Shown: in pieces, positions 27,147-34,627 of the stretch
Layout of the letters: every line of letters starts with the position of its first letter
Position numbering within the stretch: position 1 is the first letter of the stretch
NCBI GenBank assembly: GCA_001534745.1
Contig: CP013997.1
Location: 1,922,001-1,986,000, forward strand
Length of the DNA: 64,000 nt
Reading direction: 5' to 3'
From: Pseudomonas monteilii
GTDB taxonomy: Bacteria; Pseudomonadota; Gammaproteobacteria; Pseudomonadales; Pseudomonadaceae
Made by a program: the position numbers and the translations under genes
Notes under the pieces: model-generated
The model's input: the letters and a program-made list of their open reading frames with translations, nothing else
Told to the model about the DNA's origin: nothing
Databases searched by the model: none

Positions 27147-29816
27147 TTATCTCGCTGTGAGCCGGTTCAGGGCCATGCCCAGTCGTTCGTTCTGTTCGGG
27201 GCTGATCGCCAGGCCCTTGCGGTGCCCGGCGTTGTTCTGGGTATGGATCGCCACGCCCGAGATCCAGCTGTCGGCGAAGGTCACTGCCTGGTCCTCGGCC
27301 TGCGCCGCCAGCTCCGGGAAGCGCCCCGGCATCGGCCGCTGGTAGAAGGCGAACAGCGGCTCGCGGCTGCCCAGCAGGCTGTTGGGGCGCTGGGCCTGGG
27401 GCTCGCCCAGGTGGCCGAACCAGGCACTGAAGTCGTTGAGCACCAGTTGCGCGGTGAGCACCTGGCGCTGCACCAGCGACTCGCGCCGCACGCCGCTCTG
27501 GGCCCGACGCAGCAGAGCTTCACTGAGCTGGCGCGGCAGTTCCAGGCGCTCGGCGCAGACCACCAGTTCGTTGACCAGGGCGGCGACCGTCTCGGCCGGC
27601 AGGTCGAGCATCTGCAGCACGTAGTCGCGGCGGCTCAGGGTCCGCAGGTGCGCCGCCCAGAGGTCGAAGGCGGCACGGGCGAACCGGTGCTCGTGACTCT
27701 GGTATTCGGCGACCACCGGGGCGGGCGCGGCATCGTCGGGCGCCTCGAAGATGTCGAAGTCGTCCACCGGCGCGCTGGCCTGCTCGTTCGCGGCCTGGGC
27801 GCTGTCGGCGCTGTCGAAGTCGCCCGACAGGTACAGGTCGCGCAGGGCGCTTTCCGGGACGGCCATGTAGGCCAGCAGCTCACCGAGCAGGTGCTTGCGC
27901 TGCGCCTGGCGCACGAAAGGCGCGGCGATGCGGTTGGCCAGCTCCTTCTTCTGCTGGCGCTCGTCTTCGCCACCGGCCTGGTAGTACTGGGCCAGGCGCG
28001 GCAGCAGCTGCGCGAGCAGGTCCTCGTACTGCTGGGCGATGCGCTCGAGCTTGCGTGACAGCGGCGTGGCGCGGGCGAACGCGGCGCTGAAGCGGGCCAG
28101 GCCGCCGTCGTTGAGGGCAAGCATGGCGTCCCAGGCGGCGTCGGCGTCGGCCACGTGGCGGCGGCTGAGTTCGCTGCCGACGAAGCTGGCCTTGAGCTGC
28201 GCCAGGTCGGACTGCTTGTCGGCCTTCAGGCTCAGCTCCTGACGGGTGCCGTCGGCCGTCTTGGCGCTCAGGTCGATGAAGGTGTTTTCCAGGCGCGGCT
28301 TGCGCACCAGGTAGGTGTTGTTGAACGGCTGGCTGCCCCATTCACGCATCCACGGCTCGTTGCCGAAGCGCTCGATCAGGGTGAGCTTGAGCATGTTCTC
28401 GCAGGCTTCGGGATACTGCGCCGCGGACTTTTCCAGGGCACCGGTGATGAAGCCGTCGCTCATGGTCAACGCCCAGACCAGGCCCGCGTCCTTGCCATCG
28501 CGCTGCTGCGGGCTGGCGCCCTGGGTGCGGTCGATCCAGTCCTGCAGGACCTTGCCGACGCTGACCACCTCGCTCTGCTTGAAGGTGCTGGTGCACATCA
28601 CCAGCGCGTTCATTTCCTGTTCCTGGGTGTAGCGCTCGAACAGGTAGGCGACCTTGCCGCGCAGCAGCAGCTTGGCCACCGGGTTGCCGGCCTGCTCGGG
28701 CAGCCTGAGCAGCTTTTCGCGGCTGCGGTAGCCGGGGAAGTCCAGCACGTCCACGCGGTTGACGATGTCGTTGGCCGGCGCGTTGAGCAGGCCGAAGATC
28801 AGCTCGCTGGTCAGTGCCGCCAATTGCGCGGTCTGCACCCCGGCCGGCGCGCCCAGCTCGCCGCCGGCCTGCACCGGGCGGACCTGCAACAGGCCGTCGT
28901 CGGCCGCGCCCAGCTGGCTGAGGATATCGACGTTCATGATGCTGTTGCTCTGCACCAACTGGCCGTCGCGTTCGCTGACCAATGCGGTGAGCGGCGCCAT
29001 CACGGTCTGCGCCAGGCCCAGCCGGTGCAGCGCGCCGGCCAGTTGCTCGTAGGTGTCGGTCATCGGCCCCAGGTTGCCCCACAGGGGCGCCAGCAGGCGG
29101 GCGCGATCACGCACCGACAGCTGCGGCGCGATCTCCAGCACCCGTGGCCAGTAGCGGGCCGCCAGCGGCTGCACCGGGTGGCGGTAGTGGTGCTCCAGGT
29201 AGTCCCACAGCAGCACCAGGTCGTCACGGTCGACCCCCGGCACGGCCGGCCCGGCGACCACATCGGCGAACGGCGCCAGGGCCGCGTCGATGCGTGCCTC
29301 GGTGAAGGCTGAATCGAGCTGCTGGTGGTCGAAGTCCTCGAACCAGGCGTTGGCCAGGATGATCGCGATCTCGATCTCGCGGAACAGCCGCAGCTCCACC
29401 GGGAAGGCAGGGTCGGGGCTGGATTGGGCATGCCGGGTGAAGCGCGTGACCAGGCCGGTGGCTTCCTTGCCGCCGCCGACCGGATTGACGTGCTCGATGA
29501 AGTCCAGCGTGCGCGGGCCGAAGCGGGTTTCCAGGCGGCCTTGCGTGTCGGCGGCCAGGGCCGAGATCAGGTAGCTCTTGCCGGCCTGGGACAGGCCGAA
29601 GAAGCCGGCGGTCATGGGCGTGGCGCTGACCCGCTGGAGGCTGCGCGCCAGGTTGCGGGCGCGGTGCAGGTCGCGGTTCAGGCTCGGCGCGCGCTGGGCG
29701 ATGTCCTCGACCGCCGGGGCGACCTCGGCGATCCAGTCCAGGGCCAGGCCCGCGCCGCTGTAGACGTTGGCCCAGGCCTGGGCGAGCGCGGTGGGTTCAG
29801 CAGTCAGCTTGCTCAT
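27147..29816 (-). CDS. srfC: SrfC-like virulence factor with P-loop NTPase motif
   Basis: An 889-residue protein (ATG 29816, overlapping the srfB stop as ATGA). The N-terminal region carries a P-loop GLSQAGKSY (residues 74-82), then HVNPVGGGKEATGLVTRF and, near residue 360, DVLDFPGYRSREKL, which looks like a G3-type DxxG switch of a dynamin-like or GTPase fold. The long C-terminal half is helical. SrfC proteins are known from Salmonella, where srfABC are SsrB-regulated and of unknown biochemical function. The P-loop and DFPG motifs are visible here; GTP rather than ATP is inference. Confidence 0.87.
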   Translation of the reverse strand: MSKLTAEPTALAQAWANVYSGAGLALDWIAEVAPAVEDIAQRAPSLNRDLHRARNLARSLQRVSATPMTAGFFGLSQAGKSYLISALAADTQGRLETRFGPRTLDFIEHVNPVGGGKEATGLVTRFTRHAQSSPDPAFPVELRLFREIEIAIILANAWFEDFDHQQLDSAFTEARIDAALAPFADVVAGPAVPGVDRDDLVLLWDYLEHHYRHPVQPLAARYWPRVLEIAPQLSVRDRARLLAPLWGNLGPMTDTYEQLAGALHRLGLAQTVMAPLTALVSERDGQLVQSNSIMNVDILSQLGAADDGLLQVRPVQAGGELGAPAGVQTAQLAALTSELIFGLLNAPANDIVNRVDVLDFPGYRSREKLLRLPEQAGNPVAKLLLRGKVAYLFERYTQEQEMNALVMCTSTFKQSEVVSVGKVLQDWIDRTQGASPQQRDGKDAGLVWALTMSDGFITGALEKSAAQYPEACENMLKLTLIERFGNEPWMREWGSQPFNNTYLVRKPRLENTFIDLSAKTADGTRQELSLKADKQSDLAQLKASFVGSELSRRHVADADAAWDAMLALNDGGLARFSAAFARATPLSRKLERIAQQYEDLLAQLLPRLAQYYQAGGEDERQQKKELANRIAAPFVRQAQRKHLLGELLAYMAVPESALRDLYLSGDFDSADSAQAANEQASAPVDDFDIFEAPDDAAPAPVVAEYQSHEHRFARAAFDLWAAHLRTLSRRDYVLQMLDLPAETVAALVNELVVCAERLELPRQLSEALLRRAQSGVRRESLVQRQVLTAQLVLNDFSAWFGHLGEPQAQRPNSLLGSREPLFAFYQRPMPGRFPELAAQAEDQAVTFADSWISGVAIHTQNNAGHRKGLAISPEQNERLGMALNRLTAR

Positions 29817-32800
29817 TTCGGACTCACGCTCCCGCTGTCGAGCCAATAGTTGGAGGCGCCGCCTTCGGCGCTCAGCATGGTGTACAACTGCAAGCGCACG
29901 TCCTTGCGGGTGAAGGACTCGCCTTCCACGTTGCTCTCGATGTTCTCGTCGATCAGCAGCTTCTCGGCGACGATCTCCGCCTCGGCGCGATCGCTGTCGG
30001 CGGCCTCGACCCGCAGGCGCAGCAGCAGGCACGGCTCACGGCCGTCGCTGGTGCGCTTGTTGGCCAGCTTGCGGGTGCCGCTGTCGGTCAGCTCGATCAG
30101 GTACAGCGGCGCGGCCACCCAGCGCTGGGCGGCCAGCTGGCGGTAGCCCAGGCGGGTCTTGCCGAGCACGCGCAGCACCGGCGCTTCCACGTCGGGCGCA
30201 TGCAGGCGCAGGCTTTCGTTGCCCTGGGCGTCGGTGTGGATCACGTCGCGGTAGAGCAGGTCGTGGTCGATGATCAGGTTGTTCTCGTCGAGCTTGCCGA
30301 TGTGGCGCACGGTCGAGTACGGCTTCAGGCGCGCGACGCTGAAGTAGAAGTTGGAGATCTTGCGCTGCTCGCTCAGCAGGCACAGCATCGCGCCGACGGC
30401 GGCGGTAGTCTTCGGATCGTCGATGCGGCCGTTGCGGTGGAACGGGTACCAGCCGCCGACGCGGTAGCCGTCCATGGGCACGATGCGCCCGGGCGGCAAC
30501 GGCACCTTGCGCCGCAGGTAGGCCAGCACGCCCGGCAGCCGCGAGGGGCGGCCCGTGATCAGCAGGGCATCGCACGGGTAGTGGAAGACCACCTCGGTCA
30601 GGGCGTCGAGTACCTTGCACAGGTTGATCTGGCCCTTGAGGAACGCCTGGTGGATGGCCACCAGGTCCACGCGCAGGCGCACCTGGCCCAGGTCGAACTG
30701 GGCGCTGCCGCCATCGGCGCGGCGCACGTTGCTGGCCACGTATTCGCGCACGCGCTCGCCGATTTCGCCGTGGGTGAGCGCCAGCACCTCGGCGTAGCTC
30801 GGCTCGTGCACGGTGCACGGCACCTCGGGGTCGAACCGTTCGTACAGCGCCAGCAGGTGCAGGCCCAGTGGTGTGAACACCTGCAGGTTCAACTGCTGGC
30901 GCAGCACCGCGTCCTGGGCGCTGGTGCTCTCGTCGCCGCACAGGCGCGAGAGCAGGGCGCGTGGCGCCTGGACCCCGGCCTCGGCGAAGGCCTGCTCCAG
31001 CCCCGGCAGGACGAAGCGCTGGATCACGTCGAGCAGGATGTCGTCCCCGGCGATCTTGAAGCTGTCGCGAAAACGCTGCGCCGGCAGGATGGTCACGTTG
31101 CTGCCGCCGGAATGCTCGCTGGCCCGCTCCAGGCGGTAGTCGGTGATCACCAGGTCGCTGGTGCCGCCACCGATGTCGATGCTGGCCAGGGTCACCGCCT
31201 CACGGTCGGTCTTGTCCGGGCGGGCGAGGGTGTCGAAGAACTCCTGCGGGTGGCCGGCGAAGTTCTCGCGGATCTCGGTGTACAGGTACACCAGCTGGCC
31301 ACAGGAGGCTTCGTCCCACTCGACCTTGACCTTGGGCAATGGAATGCGCGGCGCCGGGATGTCGTTGCTGGCGCGGGCCTTGGCCGGGTCCAGGTCGCCG
31401 TCGTGCCAGCCCATGCACTTCCACACCAGGGCGATGGCCTGCAGCAGGCGGTCGTTGAGCAGGCTGCGCTCGACCTGGGGCATGCCCGGCGGCACGGTCA
31501 GGGTCACGCTGGACAGCTGCCGCGGGCGCTGGGTGTGGCCCATGCGCGTGCGTTGCGCCGGGCTGTTGATCTGCACCAGGGCCTGGGTCAGCACCTCGGC
31601 GAGCATAAAGGTCATCAGCGAGCTGCGCGAGTACTGCGGGGTGAACGCCGGCAGCCGGTCGTCCTCGTGCTTGAGCTTGTAGAAGGCCTGCCCGAGCTTG
31701 GTGACGCGGTGCGAGAACGGCGCCGCCGTGGCCTTCGGTTCGCTGTCGCTGCGCACGTAGGCGCTGTTGAAGCGCCAGCCGTGCAGGTAGGCGTTCTCGT
31801 CCCACAGGTAGCGCTTGGGGCTGGACAGTCCGGTCGAGCCTTCGGTGCCCTTGCGCCGCCCCGACAGGCGTCCGGCCTCGGCGCCGACCCGGGCGATGGT
31901 GGGCCACTGGAAGGCATCGTGGCGGCCGCTCTGCACCGAGAAGTTCTCTTTGCCGAAGCTGGCCTGGGCGAACTCCACGCGGCTCTCGAACGGCTGGCTG
32001 TAGACCTGCTCGGGGCAGGTGAGGTCGCGGATCTGCAGCACGTAGTTGTGCTTGAGGCCGTCGCCGGACTGCCCGTGGTTCTCGATCAGGATGCCGCAGG
32101 TGCGCGAGTTGCCCACGTCCAGCACCAGGTCCACCGGGATCGGCGGCTCCAGCGAGGCGACGCCGTTGGCGGCCAGCTTGATGTCCGGCACCGGGAGGCG
32201 CGCCGGCGCCTGGGTGTACTGCTCGGGCACCGGGCGCGCCATCAGGCTCAGCAGGTTGAGGTAGTGGCCCAGGTGGCGCTGCTCGTCGATTTCCTCGTCG
32301 ACATCCTCGCTGGGGCGGGCCTTCTGGCTGTCGCGGTAGACCTCCTCGAGCCACAGGCGCACCCATTGCTGATCGAGGAACCAGCGGCTCTGGCGGGCCT
32401 GGCAGGCCAGGCGGAAGCTGGCGCCGGCGTTGATGTCGTCCTGGGTCGGCGCCAGGTACTGCATGCCCTGGCTGCTGGCCATGGCACGGGTGTCGAAGGC
32501 CAGCGTCAGGCGATGGGTGTTGCCGTCCACGTCCGGCTGCGCCAGGCGCACCAGGCGCATGCGCGCCCAGTTGGTCGGGCCTTCGTCGAAGCGTTCGGGG
32601 GGCAGGAAGCGGAAGAACGGTGCCGGCAGCCACAGGCCATCGAGCAGGGCCAGGCTGCTCTGCAGGCTCAGGGTCAGGTCTTCTTCGTCGACCACGCTGA
32701 CCAGCCGCTCGTGCTGGCCGGCCTGGCCATTGTCGTTCACCGGGCCGAGGTGGAAGTACTCGCGGGTCTCGTGGTTGAGCAGCAGCCGTGCGATCAGCGT

Positions 32801-32932
32801 GTTGCCCATGCGCGCGAAGCGTCCGGCGGGCTCCTTGGCAGGGTCGAGCCGGACGGCGAAATCGAGGAACTGCAGGCCGCTGTCGTTGACCAGGTGAACG
32901 GTATCTTCGAAGGGGGTGAGCTCGGGCAGCAT
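29813..32932 (-). CDS. srfB: SrfB-like protein with actin/Hsp70-type ATPase motifs
   Basis: A 1039-residue protein. Three motifs of the actin/Hsp70 superfamily are present in order: phosphate 1 VLDVGNSRTCGIL (about 270-282), phosphate 2 SIDIGGGTSDLVITD (about 580-594) and the adenosine motif DALLITGRPSRLPGVL (about 790-805). A 260-residue N-terminal extension precedes them. SrfB is conserved in enterobacterial srfABC loci but its function is not established. It lies 12 bases after srfA and overlaps srfC by four bases, so SrfA, SrfB and SrfC are probably made in fixed ratio. It has no membrane segment, so is cytoplasmic. Confidence 0.88.
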   Translation of the reverse strand: MLPELTPFEDTVHLVNDSGLQFLDFAVRLDPAKEPAGRFARMGNTLIARLLLNHETREYFHLGPVNDNGQAGQHERLVSVVDEEDLTLSLQSSLALLDGLWLPAPFFRFLPPERFDEGPTNWARMRLVRLAQPDVDGNTHRLTLAFDTRAMASSQGMQYLAPTQDDINAGASFRLACQARQSRWFLDQQWVRLWLEEVYRDSQKARPSEDVDEEIDEQRHLGHYLNLLSLMARPVPEQYTQAPARLPVPDIKLAANGVASLEPPIPVDLVLDVGNSRTCGILIENHGQSGDGLKHNYVLQIRDLTCPEQVYSQPFESRVEFAQASFGKENFSVQSGRHDAFQWPTIARVGAEAGRLSGRRKGTEGSTGLSSPKRYLWDENAYLHGWRFNSAYVRSDSEPKATAAPFSHRVTKLGQAFYKLKHEDDRLPAFTPQYSRSSLMTFMLAEVLTQALVQINSPAQRTRMGHTQRPRQLSSVTLTVPPGMPQVERSLLNDRLLQAIALVWKCMGWHDGDLDPAKARASNDIPAPRIPLPKVKVEWDEASCGQLVYLYTEIRENFAGHPQEFFDTLARPDKTDREAVTLASIDIGGGTSDLVITDYRLERASEHSGGSNVTILPAQRFRDSFKIAGDDILLDVIQRFVLPGLEQAFAEAGVQAPRALLSRLCGDESTSAQDAVLRQQLNLQVFTPLGLHLLALYERFDPEVPCTVHEPSYAEVLALTHGEIGERVREYVASNVRRADGGSAQFDLGQVRLRVDLVAIHQAFLKGQINLCKVLDALTEVVFHYPCDALLITGRPSRLPGVLAYLRRKVPLPPGRIVPMDGYRVGGWYPFHRNGRIDDPKTTAAVGAMLCLLSEQRKISNFYFSVARLKPYSTVRHIGKLDENNLIIDHDLLYRDVIHTDAQGNESLRLHAPDVEAPVLRVLGKTRLGYRQLAAQRWVAAPLYLIELTDSGTRKLANKRTSDGREPCLLLRLRVEAADSDRAEAEIVAEKLLIDENIESNVEGESFTRKDVRLQLYTMLSAEGGASNYWLDSGSVSPK

Positions 32933-32944
32933 GAGAGGAGGCCT

Positions 32945-34378
32945 TTATTCGCGGCGCATGGAAATGGGGAACTGGCTAGAGCCGTAGTGGCCCTGGCAGT
33001 CGGCGATGCGTTGCGCGCCAGGGGCGCAGCTCACCGTGGGCATGTCGTAGCGACCACCATCGGTGCAGGTGGCCTGGTCCTGGCTTTCGATGCCCAGCTG
33101 GCCACCGCGCATGGCGGCATTGACCGCACCGGTGCAGCTCACGCCATCCGGACGGCGGATGGTGACGTTGCCCTGACCGTTCTCGAAGGCGTATTCCAGG
33201 CGCAGCGGCTTGGCGGTACTGGCGTCGAGGATGCCGGCACCGGCGCGGTAGTTGCCGTTGAGAAAGTCCGCCGGGCCTTCGCCCGCATCTGCCGGGATGG
33301 TCAGGGGCGGCGCGTTACCGGTCGTGGGCGAAGAGGGCGCGCCCGGTGCGGCCGTGGCCTGGGCATCGGAGGGCGTTGGCGCTGGCGTCGCTGCCGCTTC
33401 GGCTGGTGTGTCGGTCGTCTCCGCGGCCGGCACCTGTGGGGGCACGGGTGCCGCTTCATCAGCGACGGGCGATCCGGCTGCATCAGGGGCCGCAGCGCCT
33501 GTGTCGGGCAAGGCAGCGCCCGCCGAGGCGCCGGGTACGCCTGCGTTCGCGCCGACGCCGGTGCCGGACGTCAGCGCCGGGGCGCCGAGGGTCGGGGCGC
33601 CTGGGCCGGTCACGGCGGGCACCTGCGCGGTGGGGCGATCCACGTGCGGGGTATCGACCGCCAGCGTCGGCAGGCCGAGCTGGGGTGCGCAGCCGCGCAG
33701 CAGGCCGAACAGCAGGGCCAGCAGCAACAGCGCCAGCAGCAGCCACAGCCACCACCAGCGGCGCCACCAGGGGCGCGCCCGTTCGACGGGCACGCTCAGC
33801 GGCGGTGGGGTGAGCACCGGGGCAGGGGTAGGTTCAGGGGCGAGCGGCGCGGCCACGGGCGGCGGTGTCGGGGCGGGACGCGGCGTCAGGAAGTACAGCG
33901 GCTCGCGCTGGCGATCCTGCTCGTGGGCCACGAACCCCCAGAAGGTCAGCACCGGCTGCACGCCCTGGTCGGTCTGCACCAGGTAGACGTGGTCGTCGCT
34001 GGGGCAGAAGGGCACCAGGCCCAGCAGCTTGCCAAAGATCACCTGATCACCCTGGCCACGCTTGCCGGCCGACTCGACCAGGCTCGAGGCACTGGTCAGC
34101 ACCGCCTGGCGAAAGGACTGCAGGCGCTCGCGGGCAGCGTCGCGCTCGGACTCGGTGGCCGCGCGCCAGGCGATCACGTCGCCGGGCACCGGGCTGTACC
34201 AGTCGAGCACGTTGCCGTGTTCGTTGCTTTTCGGAATGGCCAGAAAGCGCGACAACTCGGGGTTGCGGCGCTCCAGGGCGGCGATCAGTTGCAAGGCGGC
34301 CTTGAACACCGGCTGGCCGGTTTCGCCCATGGCAATGAATTGGTCACTTTTGCCGGTGCGAAGCAGTGCGCCCTGCAT
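32945..34378 (-). CDS. srfA: SrfA-like membrane protein
   Basis: A 477-residue protein, first gene of the operon (ATG 34378). Residues 1-155 form a cytoplasmic domain (ALERRNPELSRFLAIP, VLDWYSPVPGDVIAW, YLVQTDQGVQPVLTFWGF). A Pro-rich linker and a Trp/Leu membrane helix (WWWLWLLLALLLLALLFGLL, about 208-227) follow, then a low-complexity Pro/Ala/Thr periplasmic linker and a small C-terminal domain with four Cys (GRYDMPTVSCAPGAQRIADC). The first domain is shared with the last gene of the operon. Start and position agree with srfA of known srfABC loci. Confidence 0.82.
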   Translation of the reverse strand: MQGALLRTGKSDQFIAMGETGQPVFKAALQLIAALERRNPELSRFLAIPKSNEHGNVLDWYSPVPGDVIAWRAATESERDAARERLQSFRQAVLTSASSLVESAGKRGQGDQVIFGKLLGLVPFCPSDDHVYLVQTDQGVQPVLTFWGFVAHEQDRQREPLYFLTPRPAPTPPPVAAPLAPEPTPAPVLTPPPLSVPVERARPWWRRWWWLWLLLALLLLALLFGLLRGCAPQLGLPTLAVDTPHVDRPTAQVPAVTGPGAPTLGAPALTSGTGVGANAGVPGASAGAALPDTGAAAPDAAGSPVADEAAPVPPQVPAAETTDTPAEAAATPAPTPSDAQATAAPGAPSSPTTGNAPPLTIPADAGEGPADFLNGNYRAGAGILDASTAKPLRLEYAFENGQGNVTIRRPDGVSCTGAVNAAMRGGQLGIESQDQATCTDGGRYDMPTVSCAPGAQRIADCQGHYGSSQFPISMRRE

Positions 34379-34627
34379 GGGTTCGGTCCTTGAAAGAAAG
34401 TCAGTGCCATCGATTGGCGAGGGGTGCAGACCTTACTGAAAAGAGGGCCATGGCGTCAATTTGCCAGCGCTGTTTTTTTGCGCGTCAGGCGCCATTTGGC
34501 GCGCCCTGCACGCACCGGATCGTCTGCTGTCGATGCCAGCACGGGCTGAGCCATGTATCCTCGCTCGCATTACCGAAACGCCTCCTTTCTGTCAGGACCG
34601 CAGGCGTGCCGTTCAAGGAGACGTTGC
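34379..34627. promoter_or_regulatory. Divergent promoter region of the srf operon and the giant helicase gene
   Basis: This 249-base gap separates the first gene of a 16-kb minus-strand operon from the plus-strand helicase gene. It must hold promoters for both. A GCGCGTCAGGCGCCATTTGG segment with GGCGCGC arms (about 34481-34505) could form a stem or operator. AAGGAGA (34616-34622) is the ribosome site of the helicase gene. I cannot assign -35/-10 boxes with confidence. Confidence 0.5.

Noticed and set aside
30200..34393. Plus-strand open frame of nearly 1400 codons opposite srfA and srfB
   Set aside because: High-GC antisense frames are often open; the minus strand carries motifs of SrfA and SrfB, and the plus frame has none.
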